Translations under genes and position numbers: made by a program | Notes under the pieces: model-generated | Seen by the model: only the letters and a program-made list of their open reading frames with translations | What the model was told of the DNA's origin: nothing | Database searches by the model: none | NCBI RefSeq assembly: GCF_900129655.1 | Contig: NZ_FQWK01000004.1 | Location: 480,068-544,067 of the forward strand | Length of the DNA: 64,000 bases | Direction: 5' to 3' | From: Bacteroides clarus YIT 12056 | Lineage (GTDB): Bacteria > Bacteroidota > Bacteroidia > Bacteroidales > Bacteroidaceae | In this document: in pieces, positions 18,701 to 27,004 of the stretch | Position numbering within the stretch: the first letter of the stretch is position 1 | Layout: each line of letters opens with the position of its first letter

Positions 18701-18875
18701 TGTGACAATGGCGGCGCTGACTACCATTTTAGGTATGATACCGCTGCTGCCCGATGCCATGTTCGGTTCGCTGGCGGCTTCCATTATGGGCGGCCTTACA
18801 TTCGGAACGCTGATAACGCTCCTCTTCATCCCCATCCTGTACGCATTATTCTTTCATATAAAAAACGAACAATGA
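15747..18875 (+). CDS. RND-family inner membrane efflux transporter
   Basis: A 1042-residue proton-driven exporter of the AcrB/MdtB type, of full family length. The first membrane helix (LIYFLVTVLLIGGILSCYQM) is followed by a porter domain, helices 2-6, a second porter domain and helices 8-12. In helix 4 the proton relay reads GMLVDNAIVIVD, so the first relay aspartate is present and the second is asparagine, as in several RND branches outside AcrB proper. The helix 10-12 region (KNGIVLMDE, RLRPVTMAALTTILGMIPLL) is typical. Its last codons overlap the start of the channel gene by four bases. The substrate is not evident; drugs, bile acids or detergents are usual for gut Bacteroides. Confidence 0.94.
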   Translation: MDISKWAFKNRNLIYFLVTVLLIGGILSCYQMSKLEDPEIKVKLAMVVTTYPGASAHQVELEVTDVLEKSIRSMGNIDNVESYSYNDLSLIQVELTTTTRDEEVEQCWDMLRRKVHDACALLPDGAGTPIVKDDFGNVYGMFYALTGDGLSDRELSDYAELIKREISDMEDVDRVELYGKRPECINISLLQDRMANLGVKPAEVLTTLNGQNKTTYSGYYDNGDNRIRVTVSDKFKTVEDIGNMLIQGHDDDQLRMRDIARIEKGYEEPTRNELFFDSERAQGILVAAASGSDIVKVGAAVEKKLAQLKENRLPAGVECHKVFYQPERVGASLGTFVINLIESVIIVVVILMLAMGFKSGVIIGISLVVTVFGSFLFLQTAGGTMQRVSLAAFVLAMGMLVDNAIVIVDGILVDLKAGKSRMEAMTAIGRQTAMPLLGATLIAIIAFLPIFMSPDTAGVYTRDLFIVLAVSLLLSWVLALVHVPLMANHRLHPTVEVSVTGKREYKGRTYALLRTALYFGLAHRWSFVLAMAALLGLSIFGYGYMRQGFFPDMVYDQLYMEYKLPEGNNSTRVARDLREIEAYLKTRKEIAHVTASIGGTPGRYNLVRSIANPSLSYGELIIDFTSPDALVDNMDEIQGYLTRHYPDAYVKLKRYNLMFKKYPIEAQFMGPDPAVLHQLADSVRSIMENTPEVCLITTDWEPQIPVLSIEYDQAAARASGLSRNDVSMSLLSVNGGIPIGSFYEGIHRDNIYLKCLDEQGRPIEDLGNTQVFSALPSLNGLLNEETMVKLKAGTLSKEELVESLMGSTPLKQISKSIDIRWEDPVVPRYNGQRSQRVQCSPAPGIETEKARQTIARKIEQIELPDGYTLHWQGEKNASDQSMKYLFKNFPLAIILMIAILIMLFKDYRKPIIIFCCLPMILVGVVAVMLLTGKTFNFVAIVGTLGLIGMLIKNGIVLMDEITLQLNQGIEPITALVDSAQSRLRPVTMAALTTILGMIPLLPDAMFGSLAASIMGGLTFGTLITLLFIPILYALFFHIKNEQ

Positions 18876-20233
18876 TGAAAAAGAAAATAATCATCCTCAC
18901 CTCTCTGCTGTTCTCTGCCGGTATCTCCGCACAGGAGACGCTTACCTTGGAGCAATGCAGGGAAATGGCGTTGAAATACAATAAAGAGATGGCGGCCTCC
19001 GCCAAGCAAACGGAAAGCGCGCGCTACACCGCAAAGAGTTATAAAGGTAATTTCTTCCCCAACTTCACCCTCAGCGGAACGGGTATTTACAGTACGGCGG
19101 ACGGCAGCTTCGGCATAGCCGGCGGCAATCTGCCCACTTTTCTGCCCGATGCCGCAGGACAGTTTCTGCCCAACAACGGTTTCGCCTATTTCCCCGGAGT
19201 AGACCTGAACTATAAGATAGGCATGGTATATATGGGCGGTGTACAAATAGAACAGCCGCTGTATATGGGCGGCAAAATTCGTGCGGCCTACAAACTGTCT
19301 TTATTGGGTAAAGAAATGGCGCGGATGAACGAAACGCTGACAGCCTCGGAGGTTATCGTGAAAACAGACCAAGCCTATGCGCAGGTCATCAAAGCCAAAG
19401 AGATGAAGAAAGTGGCCGAGAAGTACAACGCCGTGCTTATAGAATTGATGAAGAATGTTGAGAGCGCCCATAAGCATGGTCTGAAGCCCCGGAACGATGT
19501 GCTGAAAGTGCAGGTAAAACTGAATGAGAGCGAACTCAATATCCGCAAGGCCGGCAATGCGCTCCGTCTGGCAACCATGAATCTCTGCCATTACATCGGC
19601 AAGCCTTTGGGCACGGACATACGGACTTCCGACAGTTTTCCCGAAGTGGAACAGGACATCCAACTGCAGATATCGGATATCTCCGCCCGTCCCGAATATG
19701 CCATACTGAATCAGCAAGTAGCCATTGCCAAGCAACAGGTTAAGTTAAACCGCAGCGAGTTACTGCCCCAAATCGGTGTAAAAGGTTCATACGACTATAT
19801 TCACGGCCTGGAAGTGAACAATCAGAATTTGTTTGATAAGGGCAGTTTCTCCGTTCTCCTGAACGTAAGCGTACCTCTTTTCCATTTCGGCGAACGTACC
19901 GGCAAAGTACGTGCGGCCAAAGCCAAACTGGAACAAACCCGCCTTGAACAGGAGAATATGAACGAACAGATGTTACTGGAACTTACACAAGCCGCCAACA
20001 ACCTCGATGAAGCCCGGCTGGAAAGCTCCATCGCCGAACGTTCCCTGCAACAGGCGGAAGAGAATATGAGAGTGAGCCGCAGCCAATATGATGTGGGACT
20101 GGAAACACTGTCCGACCATCTGGAAGCGCAAGCCATGTGGCAGCAAGCGTACGAAACCAAAGTAGATACACATTTCCGGCTGTACTTGAACTATGTCGCT
20201 TATTTAAAGGCGACGGGTACGCTGCTGAAATAA
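18872..20233 (+). CDS. TolC-family outer membrane channel of the RND pump
   Basis: A 453-residue outer-membrane factor. The signal peptide is MMKKKIIILTSLLFSAGISAQ, with mature start ETLTLEQCREMALKYN. Two OEP repeats follow, and long helical stretches rich in E, A and Q appear in the second half. The start overlaps the pump stop (ATGATGA), so translation is coupled; either of the two adjacent ATG codons may be used. The operon adaptor-pump-channel is thus complete in itself. It ends before a long inverted repeat that separates it from the convergent carB gene. Confidence 0.92.
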   Translation: MMKKKIIILTSLLFSAGISAQETLTLEQCREMALKYNKEMAASAKQTESARYTAKSYKGNFFPNFTLSGTGIYSTADGSFGIAGGNLPTFLPDAAGQFLPNNGFAYFPGVDLNYKIGMVYMGGVQIEQPLYMGGKIRAAYKLSLLGKEMARMNETLTASEVIVKTDQAYAQVIKAKEMKKVAEKYNAVLIELMKNVESAHKHGLKPRNDVLKVQVKLNESELNIRKAGNALRLATMNLCHYIGKPLGTDIRTSDSFPEVEQDIQLQISDISARPEYAILNQQVAIAKQQVKLNRSELLPQIGVKGSYDYIHGLEVNNQNLFDKGSFSVLLNVSVPLFHFGERTGKVRAAKAKLEQTRLEQENMNEQMLLELTQAANNLDEARLESSIAERSLQQAEENMRVSRSQYDVGLETLSDHLEAQAMWQQAYETKVDTHFRLYLNYVAYLKATGTLLK

Positions 20234-20273
20234 CGATTATTATAAAAACAAGAAGCCAAAATGCACCGGATGA

Positions 20274-20342
20274 TTTCTTTCAGGCACGGATTACACGGAT
20301 TTACTTTATCCTCTTTCCGTGAAATCCGTACCTGAAAAGAAA
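20274..20342. terminator. Long imperfect inverted repeat between convergent genes
   Basis: Arms of about 27 bp (20274-20301 and 20315-20342) pair with few mismatches; the core is CACGGATTACACGGAT against its near-complement. It lies between the RND channel gene and carB, which converge, and probably ends both transcripts. The CACGGATT unit also looks like a dispersed repeat. Confidence 0.6.
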
Positions 20343-20359
20343 CAAACAGTAATAGACTG

Positions 20360-23300
20360 TTATTTATACTCCTCCCAAGACTTGATAGCCAAATCATCCG
20401 GTGTCATCGTACAGAACGCATTGATAAAGGCGCTTGCCAGACGTGCGTTCGTAATCAGCGGAATATTGAGGTCGATAGCGGCACGGCGTATCTTGTAGCC
20501 GTTGTCCAACTCGCCTGCGGTGAGGTTCTTTGGAATATTCACCACCATATCAATTTCTTTCTTGTGCAGCATTTCGAGTGCCTGCGGCTGCATATCGGGT
20601 TCGCTCGGCCAATAGACGCGGGTATTCTCCACACCATTCTCCGTAAGAAACTTGCTTGAACCACCGGTGGCAAACAGTTTATATCCTTTCTTCTGAAGCA
20701 TACGGGCTGCGGAAAGCATATCCACCTTCTGTTTCGGAGTACCGGTAGAGAGCAGGATGTTCTTTTGCGGAATACGATAACCGACAGAGAGCATCGCCTT
20801 GAGAATGGCACAGGAAGTGTCACTGCCTATACACCCCACTTCGCCCGTAGACGCCATATCCACACCCAGTACAGGGTCTGCCTTTTGCAGGCGGTTGAAG
20901 GAGAACTGAGAAGCCTTGATTCCTACGTAATCGAGGTCGAAGAGGTTCTTGTCCGGCTTCTGTACAGGAATGCCGAGCATCACTTTCGTAGCCAGTTCGA
21001 TAAAGTTGATTTTAAGTACCTTGCTTACGAACGGGAACGAACGGCTGGCACGCAGGTTACATTCAATCACCTTGATGTCGTTGTCCTTGGCGAGATACTG
21101 AATATTGAACGGACCGGAGATATTCAGTTCCCGGGCAATCTCCCGACTGATACGCTTGATGCGACGTACCGTCTCCACATAAAGCTTCTGCGGCGGAAAC
21201 TGGATAGTGGCATCGCCGGAATGTACGCCGGCAAACTCTATATGCTCGCTGATAGCATACGCGATGATTTCCCCATTCTGCGCTACGGCATCCATTTCCA
21301 CTTCCTTGGCATGCTCTATGAACTGGCTCACGACTACCGGATGCTTCTTCGATACGTTTGCCGCCAACTGCAAGAAGCGTTCCAGCTCTTCCTGATTGGA
21401 GCAAACGTTCATTGCCGCACCGGATAGCACGTAACTGGGACGAACCAGTACCGGGAATCCCACCTTGTCGACAAAAGCGTTGATGTCTTCCAGTGAAGTA
21501 AGCGCCCGCCATTCGGGCTGGTCTACACCGATACGGTCCAGCATGGCGGAGAACTTGTCCCGGTCTTCGGCGTTGTCAATGCTCTTGGCGCTTGTGCCGA
21601 GGATGGGCACATTCTGCGCATCAAGACGCATGGCAAGGTTGTTTGGTATCTGGCCGCCCGTAGAAACGATTACCCCATGCGGATTTTCCAGCTCGAGGAT
21701 GTCCATGACACGCTCGAAGGTGAGTTCGTCGAAATAGAGGCGGTCGCACATATCGTAGTCCGTGGATACGGTTTCGGGATTGTAATTAATCATCACGCTG
21801 CGATAGCCCTCCTTGCGGATAGTGTTCAATGCCTGTACACCGCACCAGTCGAACTCTACCGAGGAGCCGATGCGATACGCGCCCGAACCGAGTACAACGA
21901 TAGACTTACGGTCGCCCAGGTAATGCACATCATTGGCAATGCCGCTATACGTCAAATACAGATAGTTGGTCTGCGCGGGATATTCGGCGGCAAGGGTATC
22001 TATTTGTTTCACTACGGGCAGAATACCCATGCTCTTGCGCAACGCACGTATGGCAAGTATGCCGTCCTCGCTATCCATATAGCGTTCCAAACCGAGAGCG
22101 CGGGCTATCTGCAAATCGGAGAAGCCCTGTATCTTGGCCTTGCGCAACAGCTCCCGAGCTGTTTTGTCATTCCGGACGGAGTGAAGAAACTGCTCCTTTG
22201 AAAGCGCAAGGGGCAGAGAGTCGCCGCTGCGCTCCGAATGACAGGCGGCTGTTGAATGGCAGACAGTTTTTGAATGGCAGACAGCTTCCGAATACTCGTG
22301 CAGTTCCTTGCTGGTGTTCATTATATTCATCAGCTTCTCCAAGAACCAGCGGTCTATCTTTGTCAGTCCATGTACCTGTTCTACGGTATATCCGGCACGA
22401 AAAGCCTTGGAGATGACAAAGATACGCTTGTCCGTAGGCTCGCGGAGCGCTTTATCGATATCGGGGATAACCAGCTCCTTGTTCTCCACAAAGCCATGCA
22501 TCCCCTGTCCTATCATGCGCAACCCCTTCTGAATAGCTTCTTCAAAAGTGCGTCCGATAGCCATGACCTCGCCGACAGACTTCATGCTTGAACCCAGTTC
22601 CTTATCTACGCCATGAAACTTGCCCAAATCCCAACGGGGAATCTTACAAACCACATAGTCCAGCGCCGGCTCAAAGAATGCGCTGGTAGTCTTGGTAACG
22701 GAATTCTTCAGGTCGAAAAGCCCGTAGCCCAATCCGAGTTTGGCGGCTACGAAAGCGAGCGGATAACCCGTTGCCTTAGAGGCAAGTGCAGACGAACGGC
22801 TCAAGCGGGCATTTACCTCTATTACACGGTAGTCTTCGCTTTCCGGGTCGTAGGCATACTGTACATTGCACTCGCCCACAATACCGATATGGCGGATGAT
22901 GCGGATAGCCAGTTCACGCAGTTTGTGATAATCCGTATTGCTTAATGTCTGCGACGGAGCAATCACGATAGATTCCCCTGTGTGGATGCCCAGCGGGTCG
23001 AAGTTCTCCATATTGCAGACCGTTATGCAGTTGTCGAAACGGTCGCGTACCACCTCATACTCTACTTCTTTCCAGCCGCGCAAGGACTTCTCCACCAATA
23101 CTTGCGGGGAGAAGGAGAAAGCCTTTTCCACCAGCACATTCAATTCTTCCTCATTGTCGCAGAAGCCCGACCCCAGTCCGCCCAGCGCATAGGCTGCACG
23201 CACTATCACCGGATAACCCAGTTCCGCAGCGGCGCGACGGGCATCTTCGGCATTCTCCACAGCCTCGCTCTGAATGGTCTTTACATTAATTTCATCCAGT

Positions 23301-23701
23301 TTCCGGACGAATATCTCACGGTCTTCCGTATCTATGACAGCCTGCACGGGAGTACCGAGCACCTTTACACCGTATTGCTCAAAAACACCCTTCTTGTAAA
23401 GCTCCACGCCGCAGTTCAACGCCGTCTGTCCGCCAAAAGCGAGCATAACGCCGTCGGGGCGTTCTTTCTCGATAACTTTCTCCACGAAATAAGGGGTAAC
23501 GGGCAGGAAGTAAATCTGGTCGGCCACACCTTCAGAGGTCTGCACCGTAGCGATGTTCGGGTTGATAAGTACGGTATGGATACCTTCTTCTTTCAATGCC
23601 TTGAGCGCCTGCGAGCCGGAATAGTCAAACTCTCCCGCCTCACCGATTTTCAGTGCGCCGGAACCAAGCAACAGGACTTTCTTTATATTGTTTTCTTTCA
23701 T
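20360..23701 (-). CDS. carB: Carbamoyl-phosphate synthase large subunit with an in-frame repeat insertion
   Basis: The synthetase subunit makes carbamoyl phosphate from bicarbonate, glutamine-derived ammonia and two ATP, for pyrimidines and arginine. All parts are present: the first ATP-grasp half, an oligomerisation region, the second ATP-grasp half starting near VLGSGAYRIGSSVEFDW, and a C-terminal MGS-like allosteric domain (FATGGSSKFLTENGV). The length, 1113 residues, exceeds the usual roughly 1070. The excess is residues 473-513 (22163-22285). It holds three 6-residue repeats of the type AVCHSK, TVCHST and AACHSE, followed by a palindromic element, in the oligomerisation region just before ELLRKAKIQGF. 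The frame stays open, so the protein is probably functional. It is the last gene of glmS-purF-carA-carB. Confidence 0.95.
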   Translation of the reverse strand: MKENNIKKVLLLGSGALKIGEAGEFDYSGSQALKALKEEGIHTVLINPNIATVQTSEGVADQIYFLPVTPYFVEKVIEKERPDGVMLAFGGQTALNCGVELYKKGVFEQYGVKVLGTPVQAVIDTEDREIFVRKLDEINVKTIQSEAVENAEDARRAAAELGYPVIVRAAYALGGLGSGFCDNEEELNVLVEKAFSFSPQVLVEKSLRGWKEVEYEVVRDRFDNCITVCNMENFDPLGIHTGESIVIAPSQTLSNTDYHKLRELAIRIIRHIGIVGECNVQYAYDPESEDYRVIEVNARLSRSSALASKATGYPLAFVAAKLGLGYGLFDLKNSVTKTTSAFFEPALDYVVCKIPRWDLGKFHGVDKELGSSMKSVGEVMAIGRTFEEAIQKGLRMIGQGMHGFVENKELVIPDIDKALREPTDKRIFVISKAFRAGYTVEQVHGLTKIDRWFLEKLMNIMNTSKELHEYSEAVCHSKTVCHSTAACHSERSGDSLPLALSKEQFLHSVRNDKTARELLRKAKIQGFSDLQIARALGLERYMDSEDGILAIRALRKSMGILPVVKQIDTLAAEYPAQTNYLYLTYSGIANDVHYLGDRKSIVVLGSGAYRIGSSVEFDWCGVQALNTIRKEGYRSVMINYNPETVSTDYDMCDRLYFDELTFERVMDILELENPHGVIVSTGGQIPNNLAMRLDAQNVPILGTSAKSIDNAEDRDKFSAMLDRIGVDQPEWRALTSLEDINAFVDKVGFPVLVRPSYVLSGAAMNVCSNQEELERFLQLAANVSKKHPVVVSQFIEHAKEVEMDAVAQNGEIIAYAISEHIEFAGVHSGDATIQFPPQKLYVETVRRIKRISREIARELNISGPFNIQYLAKDNDIKVIECNLRASRSFPFVSKVLKINFIELATKVMLGIPVQKPDKNLFDLDYVGIKASQFSFNRLQKADPVLGVDMASTGEVGCIGSDTSCAILKAMLSVGYRIPQKNILLSTGTPKQKVDMLSAARMLQKKGYKLFATGGSSKFLTENGVENTRVYWPSEPDMQPQALEMLHKKEIDMVVNIPKNLTAGELDNGYKIRRAAIDLNIPLITNARLASAFINAFCTMTPDDLAIKSWEEYK
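22163..22285. repeat. Repetitive element inserted in frame within carB
   Basis: A 123-bp insert. Its left part is a palindrome with arms starting TGTCATTCCGGACGGAG (22165-22181) and ending GCTCCGAATGACA (22231-22243). Next come two 18-bp tandem copies (22249-22266 and 22267-22284) sharing TGAATGGCAGACAG. The third, diverged copy is the right palindrome arm. The layout resembles dispersed REP-like palindromes that usually lie between genes. Confidence 0.75.
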
Positions 23702-23732
23702 TTGTCTAAATTTAATTATACCAACAATCGGT

Positions 23733-23814
23733 TTTCACAGGCATCCGAATCTTTTTTGATGTACATCAAACGAAGTTTTGACGTATATCAAACCACATTT
23801 CGATACCTGTCAAA
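23733..23814. repeat. Array A: 22-bp-period palindromes between carA and carB
   Basis: Three 16-bp near-palindromes start at 23755, 23777 and 23799, exactly 22 bp apart. The first, TTTGATGTACATCAAA, is a perfect palindrome, and the others are TTTGACGTATATCAAA and TTCGATACCTGTCAAA. A decayed fourth copy may start at 23733. On the coding strand each unit begins with GTTTGA. The array fills most of the 116-bp carA-carB gap. Confidence 0.75.
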
Positions 23815-23817
23815 CCC

Positions 23818-24996
23818 TTATAGCAACTTCACGAACTCATCGAACAGGAACTCCGTATCCGTCGGTCCGCTGGCAGCTTCGGGATGAAACTGCGCGGAGA
23901 ACCAGGGATTGCGCTTATGGCGAATACCCTCGTTGGAGCCGTCATTCATATTGATGAAAAGCGGTTCCCAGTCTTCACCCAACGTATTGTTGTCCACCGC
24001 ATAACCATGATTCTGCGAGGTGATGAAGCAGCGTTCCGTACCCACCATGCGCACCGGCTGATTATGACTGCGATGTCCGTATTTCAGCTTGTATATCTTG
24101 GCTCCTCCGGCTTTGGAGAGCAATTGGTTGCCCATACAGATACCGAAGATAGGCAGCTTTTCGTTCTGCATCGCCTTGCGGATATTCTGTACGGCGGCAT
24201 CACAGGTGTCGGGATCGCCGGGTCCATTGGAGATGAACAGGCCATCGAACTCCAGCCCGTTGAAATCGTAATTCCAAGGAACGCGAATGACCTCCACATC
24301 CCGTTTCAGCAGACAACGGATAATGTTGGTCTTGACACCGCAGTCCACAAGAACAACCTTTTTGAATGAAGAATGAGGAATGAGGAATGAAGAATGGGCT
24401 GCGCTACGGGTGGAAGTGCCGTCGGGCAGGTAATGGATGATTTCCTTGCAGCTCACGCGGTCCACGTAGTTCACACCCTCGTACACCGCTGCCGGCAATT
24501 CTTCATCCTTCCGCCCTGATTCTTCATTTTTCATTCTTAATTCTTCATTCCTCCCCCCCGATTCTTCATTAAACTCTATTCTCCCCATCATCACGCCGTG
24601 CTCGCGCAGTACTTTAGTCAATTCGCGGGTATCGATGCCTGTAATGCCCGGTACTTGCTCACGCTTCAGCCAGTCGCCGAGGCTTTCCACGGCATTCCAA
24701 TGGCTGTAATTTTCGGAATAGTCACTTACGATAACGGCTTCGGCATGGATGTGTTCACTCTCCATGAATGTAGGCAGCCCGTTTGGCTCGATGGTGAAAG
24801 GCGGTACACCGTAGTTGCCCGCCAACGGATAAGTGAGCGTCATCAACTGGCCGGCGTACGAAGGGTCGGTCAGGCTTTCGGGATAACCCGACATGGCCGT
24901 ATTGAAAACCACCTCTCCCGCTACCGGCTTTTCATAGCCAAACGACTTACCGCAGAAGCGGCTCCCGTCGTCAAGGATTAAAGTTACATTTCTCAT
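23818..24996 (-). CDS. carA: Carbamoyl-phosphate synthase small (glutaminase) subunit, with two repeat insertions
   Basis: Hydrolyses glutamine and passes ammonia to CarB. The N-terminal CarA domain (LILDDGSRFCGKSFGY) and a C-terminal class I glutamine amidotransferase are clear, with the catalytic cysteine in PIFGICMGNQLL and the histidine/glutamate in FSAQFHPEAASGP. Two in-frame inserts of low-complexity repeat lie between the domains. Residues about 143-168 (NEESGGRNEELRMKNEESGRKDEELP) hold repeated AATGAAGAAT in the coding strand. Residues about 197-211 (HSSFLIPHSSF) hold the same repeat in the opposite orientation. Total 392 residues. The first insert contains a run of seven G in the coding strand. 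The start lies 2 bp after the purF-type gene, so they are co-transcribed. Confidence 0.94.
   Translation of the reverse strand: MRNVTLILDDGSRFCGKSFGYEKPVAGEVVFNTAMSGYPESLTDPSYAGQLMTLTYPLAGNYGVPPFTIEPNGLPTFMESEHIHAEAVIVSDYSENYSHWNAVESLGDWLKREQVPGITGIDTRELTKVLREHGVMMGRIEFNEESGGRNEELRMKNEESGRKDEELPAAVYEGVNYVDRVSCKEIIHYLPDGTSTRSAAHSSFLIPHSSFKKVVLVDCGVKTNIIRCLLKRDVEVIRVPWNYDFNGLEFDGLFISNGPGDPDTCDAAVQNIRKAMQNEKLPIFGICMGNQLLSKAGGAKIYKLKYGHRSHNQPVRMVGTERCFITSQNHGYAVDNNTLGEDWEPLFINMNDGSNEGIRHKRNPWFSAQFHPEAASGPTDTEFLFDEFVKLL
24363..24396. repeat. AATGAAGAAT-type repeat inside carA, copy 2
   Basis: Tandem units GAATGAAGAATGAG, GAATGAG and GAATGAAGAATGG on the plus strand. It lies in the opposite orientation to copy 1 at 24492-24570, so the two can pair. 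Confidence 0.65.
24492..24570. repeat. AATGAAGAAT-type repeat inside carA, copy 1, with a C7 run
   Basis: On the plus strand ATTCTTCATT recurs at 24561-24570 and nearby with small changes, and a run of seven C lies at 24553-24559. It is translated in frame within carA. Confidence 0.65.
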
Positions 24997-24998
24997 AT

Positions 24999-26882
24999 TC
25001 AGAATTGATATACTTGTTCTATGTAATTAATAAATGCCGCGTTCAGCAACTTCACACCGCCCGGCGTGGGATAGTCACCGCTGAAGTACCAGTCGCCCCG
25101 GTGCCGCAGACAAGCTTCATGCAGGCCTTCAAGAGGCTGATATACAATCTGCACTTTGGCCTTCGTGCCTTTCGGGGTCAGGATTTCCACCATCTTGGCG
25201 GAAATCTCTTCATCGGTAAAGGGAGCATAGATTTCCTTTACGTAGTTCACCATCTGCTCCTTGGGCAGCCCCGCTTGCTCCTTGGATTTGCGGTAGGCGG
25301 ATTCGATGACATCGCGCATCTCACGCTCTTTCAGCAGCTCGATAGCGGCTTTGAAAGCAATGAATTCGCTCATCTTCGCCATGTCGATACCGTAATAGTC
25401 GGGATAGCGCACTTGCGGCGAGGAACTTACGATTACAATCTTCTTCGGATTGAGGCGGTCGAGGATGCCGATTATGCTTTGTTTCAAGGTAGTGCCGCGC
25501 ACAATGCTGTCGTCTATGATAACCAGATTGTCCACACCGGGCACAAGGCTGCCGTAAGTGATGTCGTACACATGAGCGGCAAGGTCATTACGGCTGTTGC
25601 CCTCGGCGATGAAAGTACGCAGCTTGATGTCTTTGACGGCTACCTTTTCGCTTCGTATGCGACGGGACAGGATACGCTCCAACTCATCGTGGCTGGGATT
25701 ATGTCCCAAAGCGGCAATCTGCCGGACTTTCTCCTCGTTGAGGTAGTCGTCCAGTCCCTGCAACATTCCGTAGAAGGCCACTTCCGCCGTATTCGGTATG
25801 AAGGAAAAGACGGTATGGTCTATATCCTTGTCAATGGCTTTCAGGATGTTAGGCACCAACTTCTCACCCAACAGTTTACGTTCCTTATAGATGTCCACGT
25901 CACTGCCGCGACTGAAATAGATACGCTCGAAGGAACAAGGTTTCACCTCACGCGGCTTATTGATTTGCACCGTACGGAGCTTACCGGCTTTGTTGATAAG
26001 GACGGCTTGTCCCGGTTGCAGCTCCTTGATGCTGTCAGCGGAAACGTTGAGCACGGTCTGTATCACAGGACGTTCGCTAGCGAGCACGGCTATTTCATCA
26101 TCCTGATACCAGAATGCAGGGCGGATGCCCCAGGGGTCCCGGACGGCGAATGTCTCACCGCTCCCGGTAAGCCCGCACATCACATAGCCTCCGTCCCACT
26201 CTTTACTCGAGGTGCGCAACACGTTGGCAAGGTCTATATGGTCTTCGATATAATGCGTGACGCCCATACCCGTCAGCCCTTCGGCTTCGGCAAGGTTGAA
26301 GAGGCGTTCCACTTCGCGGTCGAGCCGGTGCCCCACCTGTTCCAGCATGATATACGTATCGGCATACTTGCGAGGATGCTGGCCGATAGCGGTGATGCGT
26401 GCAAAGATTTCATCCACGTTCGTCATGTTGAAGTTGCCGCACAGGGCAAGGTTCTTGGCACGCCAGTTGTTTCTCCTGAGAAACGGATGCACGTACGAGA
26501 TGCCCGACTTCCCCGTGGTGGAATAACGCAGATGTCCCATATACACTTCTCCCGCGAAAGGAAGCACACGCTTTGCATAACCGGCGTCGTGCAATTGTTC
26601 TTTCGTCAGGTCTTTAAAGTTGCTCTGCACCGTATCGAATATCTCGGTAATAGCTCCCGAACCGAGCGCCCGTTCGCGGAACATATATTCCTCGCCGGGG
26701 TTCGCTTCCAATTTCACGCAAGCCAGTCCGGCTCCTTCCTGCCCCCGGTTGTGCTGTTTCTCCATGAGAAGGTAAAGCTTGTTCAGCCCGTACATCCATG
26801 TACCGTACTTTTCTTCGTAATACTCCAGCGGTTTCAGCAGGCGTATCATGGCAACGCCACATTCATGCTTCAGTTGTTCCAT
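24999..26882 (-). CDS. purF: Amidophosphoribosyltransferase-type (PurF family) enzyme, long form
   Basis: An N-terminal nucleophile amidotransferase fused to a phosphoribosyltransferase. The PurF reaction makes phosphoribosylamine from PRPP and glutamine, the first step of purine synthesis. The chain starts MEQLKHECGVAM, so Cys8 would become the nucleophile after removal of a 7-residue propeptide. The glutaminase part shows GHLRYSTTGKSG and CGNFNMTN. The PRPP-binding loop is VIIDDSIVRGTT near residue 460. The length is 627 residues, over 100 more than common PurF proteins, with extra sequence in the middle and at the C-terminus. It could be a specialised paralogue, so the symbol is used at family level. 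It lies between glmS and carA, both also glutamine amidotransferases. Confidence 0.8.
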   Translation of the reverse strand: MEQLKHECGVAMIRLLKPLEYYEEKYGTWMYGLNKLYLLMEKQHNRGQEGAGLACVKLEANPGEEYMFRERALGSGAITEIFDTVQSNFKDLTKEQLHDAGYAKRVLPFAGEVYMGHLRYSTTGKSGISYVHPFLRRNNWRAKNLALCGNFNMTNVDEIFARITAIGQHPRKYADTYIMLEQVGHRLDREVERLFNLAEAEGLTGMGVTHYIEDHIDLANVLRTSSKEWDGGYVMCGLTGSGETFAVRDPWGIRPAFWYQDDEIAVLASERPVIQTVLNVSADSIKELQPGQAVLINKAGKLRTVQINKPREVKPCSFERIYFSRGSDVDIYKERKLLGEKLVPNILKAIDKDIDHTVFSFIPNTAEVAFYGMLQGLDDYLNEEKVRQIAALGHNPSHDELERILSRRIRSEKVAVKDIKLRTFIAEGNSRNDLAAHVYDITYGSLVPGVDNLVIIDDSIVRGTTLKQSIIGILDRLNPKKIVIVSSSPQVRYPDYYGIDMAKMSEFIAFKAAIELLKEREMRDVIESAYRKSKEQAGLPKEQMVNYVKEIYAPFTDEEISAKMVEILTPKGTKAKVQIVYQPLEGLHEACLRHRGDWYFSGDYPTPGGVKLLNAAFINYIEQVYQF

Positions 26883-27004
26883 TTATATATTTACTAATGA
26901 GTAATTACTTCTTTTAAAAACGCGTTATTTATATTCTGAAAACATATCATCTGTCAAGGGCAAACGCATTCTCTGTTTTACCCATACACATCATCCGCTT
27001 CCGA

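Noticed and set aside
25005..26897. A 630-codon open frame antisense to the PurF-type gene
   Set aside because: It mirrors the purF codons on the other strand, has no recognisable domain or start signal, and its open state follows from codon bias of the real gene.
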